64,000 nucleotides of DNA, taken from NCBI RefSeq assembly GCF_001611795.1, contig NZ_CP015098.1, forward strand, positions 3,038,001 through 3,102,000, given 5' to 3'. The notes under the pieces were generated by a model. It saw only the letters and a list, made by a program, of their open reading frames with translations. It had not been told where the DNA came from and did not search any database. Below, in pieces: positions 9,301 through 17,769 of the stretch; the stretch's first letter is position 1, and every line of letters starts with the position of its first letter. Origin of the DNA: Streptomyces qaidamensis (lineage in GTDB: Bacteria > Actinomycetota > Actinomycetes > Streptomycetales > Streptomycetaceae). The position numbers were made by a program, and so were the translations under genes.

Positions 9301-9572
9301 TGCGTCTTGAGACTCCCCCAGTACGTCAGCCGCTTGGCCGGACCGCCGTCGACGGGGGCGATGAACACCTCGGGGGCGCCGTCTCTGGTGGAGGTCCAGG
9401 CGACCGTGGTGCCGTCGGGCGAGATGCGGGGCTGGGTCACCGGCGTGTTGTCGGCGCTGACCCGCCAGGCCCGGCCGCCGTCGAGCGGGGCGAGCCACAC
9501 GTCGTCCTCGGCGGTGAAGGCGACCAGGTCGCCGTGCACATGGGGGAACCGGAGGTAAGCAGACGATGTCAC
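6381..9572 (-). CDS. Tricorn-type protease (S41 family)
   Basis: 1063-residue cytosolic protease of the tricorn family, which trims peptides released by larger proteases into short oligopeptides. Order: an N-terminal beta-propeller region (repeated SPDGTTVAWTS-, DGRLL-type blades) to about 680, a PDZ-like segment near 770-850, and the S41 core. Catalytic candidates are the Ser-His pair in LGTSHAYV (about 734-735), the nucleophile in FSGSDGDI (about 955) and an acidic residue near the C-terminal EWGVEN stretch. No signal peptide. GTG 9572 follows AGGGTGATCAG. No proteasome genes are in the window; the role in peptide recycling is from family knowledge. Confidence 0.92.
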   Translation of the reverse strand: MTSSAYLRFPHVHGDLVAFTAEDDVWLAPLDGGRAWRVSADNTPVTQPRISPDGTTVAWTSTRDGAPEVFIAPVDGGPAKRLTYWGSLKTQVRGWTPDGEVLAISTEGQASLRRTWARAVPLDGGPAITLPYGPVGDVAHGPHTVLLSAPMGREAAWWKRYRGGTAGKLWIDREGDGQFVRLHEDLDGNIEYPLWAGDRIAFLSDHEDTGALYSSLADGSDLRRHTPLDRFYARHAATDGTRVVYSSAGELWVLDDLEGAEPRRLDVRLGGQRADLQPFPVNASRWFGSASPDHTARGSAVAVRGSVHWVTHRAGPARALAATPGVRARLPRTFRADGEEWVVWVTDAEGDDALEFAPATGLAPGATPRRIAAGQLGRVLDLAMAPDGSRAAVACHDGRLLLVERETGEVREVDRSEDGDVSGPVFSPDSSWLAWSHPGPRPLCQLKLANTTDLSVTEATPLRFQDYAPAFTMDGKHLAFLSTRSFDPVYDEHVFDLAFVVGARPHLITLAATTPSPFGPQRHGRSFETPDREETPDSEGTPTTRIDLEGLGDRIVPFPVEAARYTNLRAAKDGVLWLRHPVTGVLGASRATPDDPDPKSELERYDLAQQRVEHLAVDADHFAVSGDGKRVLLWTDGRLKVVPSDRRASGDDDSDSNITVDLGRVRQFVDPAAEWRQMFDENGRIMRDHFWRPDMSGVDWDGVLDRYRPVVERLATHDDLVDLLWEVQGELGTSHAYVTPRGGHGHGPRQGLLGADISRHEDGSWRVDRILPSETSDPDARSPLAAPGVAVRPGDALVAIAGQPVDPVLGPGPLLIGTANKPVELTISPSGGGDPRHAVVVPVADEEPLRYHAWVADRRAYVHEKSGGRLGYLHVPDMQAPGWAQIHRDLRVEVAREGLVVDVRENRGGHTSQLVVEKLARRIVGWAVPRGMRPYSYPEDAPRGPVVAVANEFSGSDGDIVNAAIKALGLGPVVGTRTWGGVIGIDSRYRLVDGTLVTQPKYAFWLEGYEWGVENHGVDPDVEIVQRPQDHAAGKDTQLDEAIRLALEALEASPAKTPPGLPT

Positions 9573-9617
9573 CTGATCACCCTATGCAGGGACGACGCCG
9601 CACGGACAGGGTTCGGA

Positions 9618-10163
9618 TCACTTGCCCTCGACGGGGCGGCAGTCCGGATACTGCTCGCACCAGATGGTCTGGGTGACGGTCACGGTGACGGTCGGCCCGG
9701 GCTGCCCGGCCGGCGGCCCGCCGACGGGGGGCGGACTGGTGGAGTTGCAGTCGCCGAGCCCGTCGACCTCGAACCACACCTTGCCGGCCACCTTGGCCGT
9801 GATGTTCCCGCGCACACAGGCACCGTCCACCGCGTGGGTGACCTTGCCGTCGACGGTGATGTCCTTGCCGTCGTCGGTCTCGCCCTCGCAGTCGACGGTC
9901 GCGACGGTCCGCTCACGCGCCGAGGGTGACGACTTCCCGCCGCTCTCCCCGTAGGAGGCGGTGCAGGTGAGCCAACGCACGCCCGCTTTTTGCCGGTTGA
10001 GTTCCTTGGTCACGGTCTCGTCGGTGGTGTACGCGACGGAAGCCGAGCTGATGCTGCCCGGCTCGCAGGCCACAGCGCCTCCCACCGCCACCGCGGCGAA
10101 CGTCGCCGCGACCGCCACCCGCCGACCGCGCGGCCCCAGCCGATTCCTCCTCGAAGCCCCCAT
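9618..10163 (-). CDS. Putative secreted lipoprotein of unknown function
   Basis: 181 residues with an Arg-rich N-terminus, a hydrophobic core (RVAVAATFAAVAVGGAVA) and a candidate lipobox Cys at 33 (AVAC), so it is probably an exported lipoprotein. The mature part is short and beta-rich with conserved-looking Cys residues, and ends in a Pro/Thr/Val-rich linker (TVTVTVTQT) and a Cys-containing tail. The lipobox -3 Ala is not ideal. I do not recognise the family. It precedes the tricorn gene by 45 bases and could be cotranscribed. Confidence 0.7.
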   Translation of the reverse strand: MGASRRNRLGPRGRRVAVAATFAAVAVGGAVACEPGSISSASVAYTTDETVTKELNRQKAGVRWLTCTASYGESGGKSSPSARERTVATVDCEGETDDGKDITVDGKVTHAVDGACVRGNITAKVAGKVWFEVDGLGDCNSTSPPPVGGPPAGQPGPTVTVTVTQTIWCEQYPDCRPVEGK

Positions 10164-10212
10164 GAAGGGGAGCCTGCCACTGACGGAGGCCGCGCGGTAG
10201 GGCGCAAAGGCG

Positions 10213-10458
10213 TCAGCCGCGCAGCAGCAGCCACTCCTGGAGCTCCACCAAGTGGCTCTCGGGGTCCTTGAGATGCGCCACCCGCATCCGGTCCGTCATG
10301 GGCGCGGGGCCGTGCAGCACCGTGGCGCCGCGCATCGTGATCTCCTCGCAGTGCGCGTCCAGCCCGTCCACCCGCAGCACGACCAAGGAGCGGTGACCGG
10401 CCGCCGTGTCGCCCGGTTCGCCGAGCACCTCGGCCCTCACCGACCGGTCCCGCGGCAA
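10213..10458 (-). pseudogene. Half-size VOC/glyoxalase-fold fragment
   Basis: Up to 81 residues matching only the C-terminal half of a VOC (glyoxalase/bleomycin-resistance) protein: LVVLRVDGLDAHCEEI, RGATVLHGP and DPESHLVELQEW. The N-terminal beta-alpha-beta module is missing: a stop codon (10465-10467) lies three codons upstream of the TTG used, and rsmE ends 33 bases upstream. A GGGAG sequence lies upstream of the possible TTG/CTG starts, so a small translated protein that dimerises cannot be excluded. I regard it as a decayed gene. Confidence 0.5.
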
Positions 10459-10491
10459 CAGGACTCACTCCCGCTCAGTCCCTGGGAACGG

Positions 10492-11232
10492 TCAGGACCA
10501 GCGTCCGGTGCGTGCCAGGAGTACGGCCGCGGCGGCCGTCCCGGCGGTCGATGTGCGCAGCACACTGCGTCCGAGGCGGTACGCCTGCGCCCCCGCCTCC
10601 TCGAACAGCGCCAGCTCCTCCGGCGCCACGCCCCCCTCGGGCCCCACGACCAGGACGATCTCGCCGGTGGCCGGCAGTTCGGCCGTGGCCAGCGGCGCGT
10701 CCCCGCTCTCGTGCAGCACGGCGGCGAAGTCCGCCCCGGCGAGCAGGGCGGCGACCTGCTTGGTCGTGGCCGCCTCCGCGACCTCCGGGAAGCGCACCCG
10801 GCGGGACTGCTTTCCTGCCTCCCGGGCCGTCGCCCGCCACTTGCCCAGCGCCTTGACCCCGCGGTCGCCCTTCCACTGCGTGATGCAGCGAGCCGCCGCC
10901 CAGGGCACGATCGCGTCGACGCCGGTCTCGGTCATCGTCTCGACGGCGAGCTCGCCCCGGTCGCCCTTGGGCAGCGCCTGGACGACGGTGACCCGGGGCT
11001 GCTCCTCGGGCTCCTCGGACACCGAGTCCAGCTGGAGGATCAGCCGGTCCTTGCCTTCCGTGTCGAGTACGACACAGTCCGCCCAGCGGCCGGCCCCGTC
11101 CGTGAGCACGACGTCCTCACCGGCCCGCAGCCGCTTCACGGAGACGGCGTGCCGCCCCTCCGGTCCGTCCAGGACGTACCGGCCGCCGCCGCCCGCGTCG
11201 AAGTGCTCGACGACGAACACCGGCGCGGTCAC
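10492..11232 (-). CDS. rsmE: 16S rRNA m3U1498 methyltransferase RsmE
   Basis: 246-residue SPOUT-class enzyme that methylates N3 of U1498 in 16S rRNA. The N-terminal PUA-like domain (VFVVEHFDAGGGGRYVLDGPEGRHAV) is followed by the trefoil-knot domain with ALPKGDRGELAVET and the SAM-binding LVVGPEGG and YRLGRSVLRTSTA motifs. GTG 11232 overlaps the nitronate monooxygenase stop by four bases. Linkage to hrcA-dnaJ is common in Gram-positive bacteria. Confidence 0.93.
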   Translation of the reverse strand: MTAPVFVVEHFDAGGGGRYVLDGPEGRHAVSVKRLRAGEDVVLTDGAGRWADCVVLDTEGKDRLILQLDSVSEEPEEQPRVTVVQALPKGDRGELAVETMTETGVDAIVPWAAARCITQWKGDRGVKALGKWRATAREAGKQSRRVRFPEVAEAATTKQVAALLAGADFAAVLHESGDAPLATAELPATGEIVLVVGPEGGVAPEELALFEEAGAQAYRLGRSVLRTSTAGTAAAAVLLARTGRWS

Positions 11233-12302
11233 AGCACGCCCCCGCCCGTCAACGAGGCCCGGGCGGCGGCCAGTTCCCCGGCCAGCACCTCGACCAGCTG
11301 TCCGGCGGGCAGCTCCCGCGCCATCCGGTGCCCCTGCCCGGCCCACAGCGCCATGCCCTGCGCGTCACCGGCCTTGGCGGCGGCCTTGCGCAGCGGCGAC
11401 GTGAGGTGGTGGATCTCGGGGTAGGCCGCGGGCGCGTACGGGCCGTGCTCGCGCAGGAACCGGTTGACGAGACCGCGCGCGGGCCGCCCGGAGAACGCCC
11501 GGGTCAGCTCCGTGCGGACGAACAGGGGGTCGGTCAGGGCCCGCTTGTGCAGGGCGTTCGCGCCCGACTCGGGCGTGGCGAGGAAGGCGGTGCCCAGCTG
11601 GGCGGCGCTCGCGCCCGCCGCGAGCACACCGGCGATCTGACCGCCGCGCATGATGCCGCCGGCGGCGACGATCGGGATGCTCACGGCTTCGCGGACCTGG
11701 GCGATCAGCGACAGCAGCCCGAGGCCGGAACCGTCCGTCTCGGGGACGTCCCGGTGGGTGCCCTGGTGGCCGCCGGCCTCGATGCCCTGGGCGATGACCG
11801 CGTCCGCGCCCGCCCGTTCGACGGCCCGGGCCTCGTCGGGGGTGGTCGCGGCGGCCAGGACGAAGGTGCCGACGCGGTGCAGGGCGTCGACGACCTCACG
11901 GCTCGGGACGCCGAAGTGGAACGACACCACCGGTACGGGGTTGTCGCGCAGCACCACGAGCTTGGCCTCGAAGCCGTCGTCGCGTCCGCTGTCGGGGTCG
12001 CCGAGTTCGGCCTCGTACCAGGTGGCCTCGCCGGCCAGCTGGTGGGCGTAGACGTCGATGGCGGCCGGGTCGGCGTACTCCGGCTGCGGCATGAAGACGT
12101 TGACGCCGAAGGGCCTGCCGGTGAGGCTCCGGATCTGCTTGATCTCCTGGTACATCCCGTCGGCGGTCTTGTACCCGGCGGCGAGGAACCCGAGCCCGCC
12201 CGCCTCGCACACGGCAGCGGCGAGCTGGGGTACGGAGACGCCGCCCGCCATGGGGGCCTGCACGATCGGGTGGGGGAAGAGATCGGTCAGTGCGGAGGAC
12301 AT
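11229..12302 (-). CDS. Nitronate monooxygenase family flavoprotein
   Basis: 357-residue FMN-dependent TIM-barrel enzyme of the 2-nitropropane dioxygenase family, expected to oxidise propionate 3-nitronate or other alkyl nitronates. Visible signatures: IVQAPMAGGVS at the N-terminus, GVNVFMPQP, VSFHFGVPS, the flavin-binding AQGIEAGGHQGTH and VAAGGI segments, and AQLGTAFLATPES. ATG 12302 is clear; the site upstream is weak. It lies between dnaJ and rsmE and overlaps rsmE, probably in the same leftward transcript. Confidence 0.9.
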   Translation of the reverse strand: MSSALTDLFPHPIVQAPMAGGVSVPQLAAAVCEAGGLGFLAAGYKTADGMYQEIKQIRSLTGRPFGVNVFMPQPEYADPAAIDVYAHQLAGEATWYEAELGDPDSGRDDGFEAKLVVLRDNPVPVVSFHFGVPSREVVDALHRVGTFVLAAATTPDEARAVERAGADAVIAQGIEAGGHQGTHRDVPETDGSGLGLLSLIAQVREAVSIPIVAAGGIMRGGQIAGVLAAGASAAQLGTAFLATPESGANALHKRALTDPLFVRTELTRAFSGRPARGLVNRFLREHGPYAPAAYPEIHHLTSPLRKAAAKAGDAQGMALWAGQGHRMARELPAGQLVEVLAGELAAARASLTGGGVL

Positions 12303-12402
12303 GACCGCATGTTGTCACGTCCTCCGAACAACTCCGAAACCGGCCTGCCGACTGGCATAGACCAGAGGAACAAGCGCCTCTTGTCGCCTGAGGGGCGCCC
12401 GG

Positions 12403-12564
12403 TCAGCGACCGTTGAACGCGTCCCTCAACCGCGAGAACAACCCCTGCCGCCCGGCCGACTGCGCCTGCCCGGAGGACGACCCCCGGGCCCCCGGGCAGC
12501 GGCCGGACCACTCACGTCAGCGACCGTTGAACGCATCCTTCAACCGCGAGAACAACCCCTGCTG
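12403..12564 (-). repeat. In-frame direct duplication of the dnaJ 3' tail
   Basis: Bases 12517-12564 (the true dnaJ end) recur at 12403-12450 with 45 of 48 bases identical. The two copies are 114 bases, exactly 38 codons, apart and in the same frame. The outer copy reads ...QSAGRQGLFSRLRDAFNGR followed by its own TGA; the inner copy ends [13 protein letters not shown]. It is probably a recombination scar or tandem duplication. Confidence 0.9.
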
Positions 12565-13653
12565 CCCCGGCTGGAACTGCCCCGTCGGCCGCTCCTCGCC
12601 CCGCAGCTTGGAGAGCTCACGCAGCAGGCGTTCCTGCTCGGGGTCGAGCTTGCTCGGGGTCTGGACCTCGACGTGGACGATGAGGTCGCCTCGTCCGCCG
12701 CCGCGCAGGTGTGTGACACCCCGGCCGTGCAGCGGGATCGACTGGCCGGACTGGGTGCCCGGGCGGATGTCGACCTCCTCCATGCCGTCGAGCGTCTCCA
12801 GCGGCACCTTCGTGCCGAGGGACGCCGCCGTCATGGGGATCGTCACCGTGCAGTGCAGGTCGTCGCCGCGCCGCTGGAACGTGCTGTGCGGCAGCTCGTG
12901 GATCTCGACGTAGAGGTCACCGGCCGGACCGCCGCCGGGACCGACCTCGCCCTCGCCGGCGAGCTGGATCCGCGTGCCGTTGTCGACACCGGCCGGGATC
13001 TTGACCGTGAGCGTGCGGCGGGACCGGACGCGGCCGTCGCCCGCGCACTCCGGGCACGGGGTCGGCACGACCGTGCCGAAGCCCTGGCACTGCGGGCACG
13101 GACGGGACGTCATGACCTGGCCCAGGAAGGACCGGGTGACCTGCGAGACCTCACCGCGGCCGCGGCACATGTCACACGTCTGGGCGGAGGTGCCCGGGGC
13201 CGCGCCCTCACCGCTGCAGGTGTTGCAGACGACGGCCGTATCGACCTGGATGTCCTTCGTCGTGCCGAAGGCCGCCTCGTCGAGCTCGACCTCGATGCGG
13301 ATCATCGCGTCCTGGCCGCGGCGGGTGCGCGAGCGCGGTCCGCGCTGCGACGCCGTGCCGAAGAACGCGTCCATGATGTCCGAGAAGTTCCCGAAACCGC
13401 CGGCTCCGAAGCCGCCCGCGCCGCCGCCGCCGGCCTGCGAGAGCGGGTCGCCGCCGAGGTCGTAGACCTGCTTCTTCTGCGGGTCCGACAGCACCTCGTA
13501 AGCGGCGTTGATCTCCTTGAACCGCTCCTGGGTCTTCGGATCGGGGTTGACGTCCGGGTGCAGCTCGCGGGCGAGCCGCCGGAAGGCCTTCTTGATCTCT
13601 TCCTGCGACGCGTCGCGGCGCACGCCGAGTACGGCGTAGTAGTCCGTGGCCAC
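12517..13653 (-). CDS. dnaJ: Molecular chaperone DnaJ
   Basis: 378-residue type I J-protein. The J domain holds HPD at 32-34, followed by a Gly/Phe-rich linker ([19 protein letters not shown]), four zinc-centre CxxCxGxG motifs ([32 protein letters not shown]) and the substrate-binding C-terminal domain. It works with DnaK. The GTG start at 13653 shares its G with the hrcA stop (TAGTG), so it is coupled to hrcA; this hrcA-linked copy corresponds to the second Streptomyces DnaJ. Regulation is presumably by HrcA through the CIRCE site upstream of hrcA. Confidence 0.96.
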   Translation of the reverse strand: MATDYYAVLGVRRDASQEEIKKAFRRLARELHPDVNPDPKTQERFKEINAAYEVLSDPQKKQVYDLGGDPLSQAGGGGAGGFGAGGFGNFSDIMDAFFGTASQRGPRSRTRRGQDAMIRIEVELDEAAFGTTKDIQVDTAVVCNTCSGEGAAPGTSAQTCDMCRGRGEVSQVTRSFLGQVMTSRPCPQCQGFGTVVPTPCPECAGDGRVRSRRTLTVKIPAGVDNGTRIQLAGEGEVGPGGGPAGDLYVEIHELPHSTFQRRGDDLHCTVTIPMTAASLGTKVPLETLDGMEEVDIRPGTQSGQSIPLHGRGVTHLRGGGRGDLIVHVEVQTPSKLDPEQERLLRELSKLRGEERPTGQFQPGQQGLFSRLKDAFNGR

Positions 13654-14669
13654 TACGACTCCGCCAGGATCTGTCCGACGTACCGTGCCACTGCGCGTAC
13701 CGCTCCCATCGTTCCCGGGTAGTCCATGCGGGTCGGTCCGACCACGCCGAGCTTGGCGACTGCCTCGCCGCCCGAACCGTAGCCGACCGACACGACGGAC
13801 GTGGAGTTGAGTCCTTCGTGGGCGTTCTCGTGACCGATCCGTACGGTCACGCCCGGATCCTGCGCCTCGCCGAGCAGCTTGAGGAGCACGACCTGCTCCT
13901 CAAGCGCCTCCAGCACCGGCCGGATCGTGAGAGGGAAGTCATGCCCGAAGCGGGTCAGATTGGCGGTGCCGCCGATCATCAGCCGCTCCTCGTTCTCCTC
14001 GACGAGCGTCTCCAGGAGTGTGGAGAGCACCGTGGAGACCGTACCCCGGTCCTCGTGCTCGAACGCCTCCGGGAGATCCTCCACCAGACTCGGCACATCC
14101 GCGAAACGGCGGTTCGCCACGCGGCTGTTGAGCCGCGCGCGCAGATCCGCGAGCGAGGCGTCGCCGAAGGGCGCCGGGCAGTCGACCACGCGCTGCTCGA
14201 CCCGCCCCGTGTCCGTGATCAGCACGAGCATCACCCGCGCGGGCGCCAGGGAGAGCAACTCCACATGCCGCACGGTCGAGCGCGTCAGCGACGGGTACTG
14301 CACGACGGCGACCTGGCGCGTGAGCTGCGCGAGCAGCCGTACCGTGCGCGCCACGACGTCGTCGAGGTCGACGGCACCCTCCAGGAAGTTCTGGATCGCG
14401 CGCCGCTCGGGCGCGGTCATCGGCTTGACTCCGGCGAGCTTGTCGACGAACAGGCGGTAGCCCTTGTCGGTGGGGATGCGCCCGGCGCTGGTGTGCGGCT
14501 GGGCGATGTACCCCTCGTCCTCCAGGGCCGCCATGTCGTTGCGGACGGTCGCCGGGGAGACGCCGAGGCTGTGCCGCTCGGTGAGGGCCTTGGAGCCCAC
14601 CGGCTCCTCGGTGCCGACGTAGTCCTGGACGATGGCGCGCAGCACCTGAAGCCTGCGTTCACTGAGCAC
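13653..14669 (-). CDS. hrcA: Heat-inducible transcription repressor HrcA
   Basis: 338-residue repressor that binds CIRCE elements and is kept active by GroEL. The N-terminal winged helix ([43 protein letters not shown]) is followed by the HrcA dimerisation/core domain. GTG 14669 has a good GGAGGTG site seven bases upstream. The gene is first in the hrcA-dnaJ transcript and has its own CIRCE 48 bases upstream, so it should be autoregulated. Confidence 0.96.
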   Translation of the reverse strand: MLSERRLQVLRAIVQDYVGTEEPVGSKALTERHSLGVSPATVRNDMAALEDEGYIAQPHTSAGRIPTDKGYRLFVDKLAGVKPMTAPERRAIQNFLEGAVDLDDVVARTVRLLAQLTRQVAVVQYPSLTRSTVRHVELLSLAPARVMLVLITDTGRVEQRVVDCPAPFGDASLADLRARLNSRVANRRFADVPSLVEDLPEAFEHEDRGTVSTVLSTLLETLVEENEERLMIGGTANLTRFGHDFPLTIRPVLEALEEQVVLLKLLGEAQDPGVTVRIGHENAHEGLNSTSVVSVGYGSGGEAVAKLGVVGPTRMDYPGTMGAVRAVARYVGQILAES

Positions 14670-14716
14670 CGCGCACACCTCCAGAAGTCGTCCGCTCGTG
14701 GTCCTGTCTGTCGAGC

Positions 14717-14743
14717 CTGGCACTCTGCGCGTGCGAGTGCCAG
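14717..14743. promoter_or_regulatory. CIRCE operator (HrcA binding site) upstream of hrcA
   Basis: Perfect 9-base arms CTGGCACTC and GAGTGCCAG are separated by nine bases, matching the CIRCE architecture (consensus TTAGCACTC-N9-GAGTGCTAA, the inner six bases of each arm identical). It lies 48 bases upstream of hrcA, consistent with autorepression of hrcA-dnaJ. Confidence 0.93.
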
Positions 14744-14840
14744 CATTCCCCCGCCCAGTGTACGGCGGTGGGGTACTCCCCCGGCAAGGCTGGTCGTGCG
14801 GCGCCGTGCCCCGAGCGGGGCGCACCGCTAGCGTCGCCCT

Positions 14841-15572
14841 ATGACGGTGACTTGGGAAGACCTCGGATGGGAGCGCGTGGCCGCCGGTGTGGGGCGGTGC
14901 CGGCTGCCGGTGTGGGACTGCACGATCGGGCTGGTCGCCGGAGAGGGGGCGGTCCTCATGATCGACGCGGGGTCGAGCCTCGCCGAGGGCGCGAAACTGG
15001 GCGCGCAGGCGCGGGCACTCACCGGTCACCGTGTGACACATCTCGCGCTGACCCACCCGCACTTCGACCATGTCTTCGGCGCCGCGGCGCTCCCGGACAC
15101 CGAGGTGTTCGGCGCGGTGGGCGTGGACGCGCTGCTGACGCGGGTGCGGGACCGCGAGGAACTGCGCGAGGACGGGGTGCGCCAGGGCCTGGCGGCGCCC
15201 GCGGCCCAGGAGGCGGCGGAGCGGCTGGCCCCGCCCGGCCACCTGGTCTCCGGCGAGTGGACCCTCGACCTGGGCGGCGGACGGCAGGTGCTGCTGGCGA
15301 ACGTCGGCCCGGGGCACACCGCGCACGACCTGGCGGTGCTGGTGCCGGGCGATCCGGAGGTGGTGTTCTGCGGCGACCTGGTCGAGGAGTCCGGCGAGCC
15401 GCAGGCGGGCCCCGACGCGGTGCCGTCGCACTGGCCGGCGGCCCTGGACCGGCTGCTCGACCTGGGCGGCGAGGACGCGCTGTACGTGCCCGGTCACGGA
15501 GCGGTGGTGGACGCGGCGTTCGTGCGGGCGCAACGGGACGCGCTGGCGGCGCGTTTCGGCGTGTCGCGGTGA
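14841..15572 (+). CDS. MBL-fold metallo-hydrolase
   Basis: 243-residue metallo-beta-lactamase-fold hydrolase. Metal ligands: [11 protein letters not shown] (HxHxDH), [13 protein letters not shown] and VPGHG, giving a complete dinuclear site. No signal peptide, so intracellular. It is divergent from hrcA and sits 31 bases before the DUF3097 gene on the same strand. The substrate cannot be named; glyoxalase II-like and thioesterase-like hydrolases share this motif set. Confidence 0.85.
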   Translation: MTVTWEDLGWERVAAGVGRCRLPVWDCTIGLVAGEGAVLMIDAGSSLAEGAKLGAQARALTGHRVTHLALTHPHFDHVFGAAALPDTEVFGAVGVDALLTRVRDREELREDGVRQGLAAPAAQEAAERLAPPGHLVSGEWTLDLGGGRQVLLANVGPGHTAHDLAVLVPGDPEVVFCGDLVEESGEPQAGPDAVPSHWPAALDRLLDLGGEDALYVPGHGAVVDAAFVRAQRDALAARFGVSR

Positions 15573-15603
15573 TCGCCGTCCGCCTTCTCCTATCGTCATT
15601 CGA

Positions 15604-16404
15604 ATGCGCCAGTACTCCGCCGATCTGACCCCGCCGTGGAAGAAGCCGAAGCCGGTGCCCGAGGTCGCGGCGGAGCCCGGCCTGGTGGTGGAGGAGCAGG
15701 GGACGGGTTTCTGCGGCGCGGTGATCCGCTGCGAGGCGGGCACGGTGACGCTGGAGGACCGCTTCGGCAAGCACCGGGTCTTCCCGATGGAGCCGCGCGG
15801 CTTCCTGCTGGAGGGCAGGGTGGTGACGCTCGTCCGCCCCGCGCCGGGCGGCCCCGCGCGTCCCACTCGCACGGCCTCCGGTTCGGTGGCCGTTCCCGGC
15901 GCACGCGCGCGTGTCGCCCGCGCCGGCCGCATCTACGTCGAGGGCCGGCACGACGCCGAGCTGGTCGAGAAGGTGTGGGGTGACGACCTGCGCATCGAGG
16001 GCGTGGTCGTGGAGTACCTGGAGGGCGTCGACGACCTCCCGTCGATCGTCTCCGATTTCGCCCCCGGGCCGGACGCCCGGCTGGGCGTCCTGGTGGATCA
16101 CCTCGTGCCGGGCTCGAAGGAGTGGCGCATCGCCCAGTCGGTGACGAGCGGGCACGCACTGGTGGTGGGCCACCCGTACATCGACATCTGGGAGGCGGTG
16201 AAGCCGTCGTCCCTGGGCATCGACGCCTGGCCCCGAATCCCGCGCGGCCAGGACTGGAAGACGGGGGTGTGCAGGGCGCTGGGCTGGCCGGAGAACACGG
16301 GCGCGGCCTGGCAGCGGATCCTGTCGGGGGTCCACTCGTACAAGGACCTGGAGCCGGAACTGCTGGGCCGGGTGGAAGAACTGATCGACTTCGTGACCGC
16401 GTAG
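15604..16404 (+). CDS. DUF3097 family protein with TOPRIM-like motifs
   Basis: 266-residue actinobacterial conserved protein. The first 80 residues form a small beta-rich domain ([31 protein letters not shown]). After a Pro/Ala linker, residues 108-180 read [17 protein letters not shown] then [14 protein letters not shown] conserved Glu after a beta strand (E113), a following Asp (D117) and a later acidic D165 resemble the TOPRIM fold of primases and RNase M5, although the DxD is replaced by DHL. Function is unknown; a nucleic-acid role is inference. It sits between a hydrolase and the convergent hemW. Confidence 0.85.
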   Translation: MRQYSADLTPPWKKPKPVPEVAAEPGLVVEEQGTGFCGAVIRCEAGTVTLEDRFGKHRVFPMEPRGFLLEGRVVTLVRPAPGGPARPTRTASGSVAVPGARARVARAGRIYVEGRHDAELVEKVWGDDLRIEGVVVEYLEGVDDLPSIVSDFAPGPDARLGVLVDHLVPGSKEWRIAQSVTSGHALVVGHPYIDIWEAVKPSSLGIDAWPRIPRGQDWKTGVCRALGWPENTGAAWQRILSGVHSYKDLEPELLGRVEELIDFVTA

Positions 16405-16509
16405 CTGCGGGCATGCGTGCCGCCAGGGGCGGCACCCGTCCCAAGGAGAGCGGCGCCCCGCTACGCCGGGCTGCGCGACGCCCCGCCCTCAGTACCGACG
16501 CCGAGCACC

Positions 16510-17751
16510 TCAGTCCACGAGATCGCGCACGACCCCGTCCGCCAGCAACCGCCCGCGCAGAGTGAGCACGGCCCGCCCCTCCGCATACGGCCGCTCCTCA
16601 AGCAACCCTTCGGACAGGGCCCGCCCAGACGCCGCAAGCCCCTCCTCCCGCAGCAGCGACAACGGCACGCCCTCCCTGAGCCGCAGTTCCAGCAGAATCC
16701 GCTCGACCCGCCGGTCCTCGTCGCTCAGAAGCTCCCGCCCGGCCCCCGGCGACCTCCCCGAAGCCAGCGCAGCGGCATACGCCCCCGGATGCTTCACGTT
16801 CCACCACCGCACCCCGCCCACATGACTGTGCGCACCGGGCCCGGCCCCCCACCAGTCGGCCCCCCGCCAGTACAGCTCGTTGTGCAGGCACCGCCCGGCC
16901 TCCGAGGTCGCCCAGTTCGACACCTCGTACCACCTGAAGCCCGCGCCCGAGAGCACCTCGTCCGCGATCAGGTACCGGTCGGCGTGCACGTCGTCGTCGG
17001 TCATCGGCACCTCGCCCCGGCGGATCCGGCGTGCCAGCTGCGTCCCCTCCTCGACGATCAGGGCGTAGGCGCTGACATGATCCGGCCCGGCCCCCAGCAC
17101 CGCGTCCAGCGAGGCCCGCCAGTCGTCGTCGGACTCACCCGGCGTGCCGTAGATCAGGTCGAGGTTCACATGCTCGAACCCGGCGCCCCGGGCCTCCGCG
17201 ACGCACGCCTCGGGCCGCCCCGGCGTATGCGTGCGGTCCAGCACCTTCAGCACATGCTGCCGGGCGCTCTGCATCCCGAAGGAGATCCGGTTGAAGCCGC
17301 CCTCGCGCAGGGCCGCCAGATACGCCGGATCGACCGACTCCGGGTTGGCCTCCGTCGTGATCTCGGCGTCCTCCGCGAGCCCGAACTCGTCGCGGACGGC
17401 CTTCAGCATCCGGACGAGATCACCGGCGTCCAGCAGCGTGGGCGTGCCCCCGCCCACGAACACCGTCCGGACCGGCCGCGGATCGTCGCCCAGCACCTTG
17501 CGCGCCAGCCGGACCTCGTCGGCCAGCGTCTCGGCGTAGTTGTCGCGGGAGGCGAGGACTCCGCCGGTGCCGCGCAGCTCGGTCGCGGTGTACGTGTTGA
17601 AGTCGCAGTAGCCGCAGCGGGTCGCGCAGTACGGGACGTGCAGGTAGAACCCGAGCGGGCGGTCGGCGGCGCCGGCGAGCGCGGACGCGGGCAGCGTGCC
17701 GTCGTCGGGGACGGGATCGCCGTCGGGAAGTGCGGAAGGCATGCCTTCCAT
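16510..17751 (-). CDS. hemW: Radical SAM protein HemW (haem chaperone, HemN-like)
   Basis: 413 residues. The radical-SAM cluster motif CxxxCxxC is at C42, C46 and C49 (YCATRCGYCD), followed by FVGGGTPTLL, the SAM-binding EANPES and the DLIYGTPGE segment; the C-terminal HemN domain includes NELYWRGADWWGAGPGAHSH. It has the CxxxCxxC without the extra HemN N-terminal residues, so HemW (haem insertion chaperone) is more likely than coproporphyrinogen III dehydrogenase. Start may be ATG 17751 or ATG 17742; neither has a strong site. It lies downstream of lepA in many Gram-positive genomes, here with an inserted signalling island between. Confidence 0.92.
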   Translation of the reverse strand: MEGMPSALPDGDPVPDDGTLPASALAGAADRPLGFYLHVPYCATRCGYCDFNTYTATELRGTGGVLASRDNYAETLADEVRLARKVLGDDPRPVRTVFVGGGTPTLLDAGDLVRMLKAVRDEFGLAEDAEITTEANPESVDPAYLAALREGGFNRISFGMQSARQHVLKVLDRTHTPGRPEACVAEARGAGFEHVNLDLIYGTPGESDDDWRASLDAVLGAGPDHVSAYALIVEEGTQLARRIRRGEVPMTDDDVHADRYLIADEVLSGAGFRWYEVSNWATSEAGRCLHNELYWRGADWWGAGPGAHSHVGGVRWWNVKHPGAYAAALASGRSPGAGRELLSDEDRRVERILLELRLREGVPLSLLREEGLAASGRALSEGLLEERPYAEGRAVLTLRGRLLADGVVRDLVD

Positions 17752-17769
17752 TGTCCAGCACTCGCGCGG

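Noticed and set aside
5400..9929. Very long plus-strand reading frame opposite the tricorn gene
   Set aside because: Composition is Val/Gly/Arg/Asp shadow of a high-GC gene on the other strand; no domain, and the minus-strand tricorn gene explains the region.
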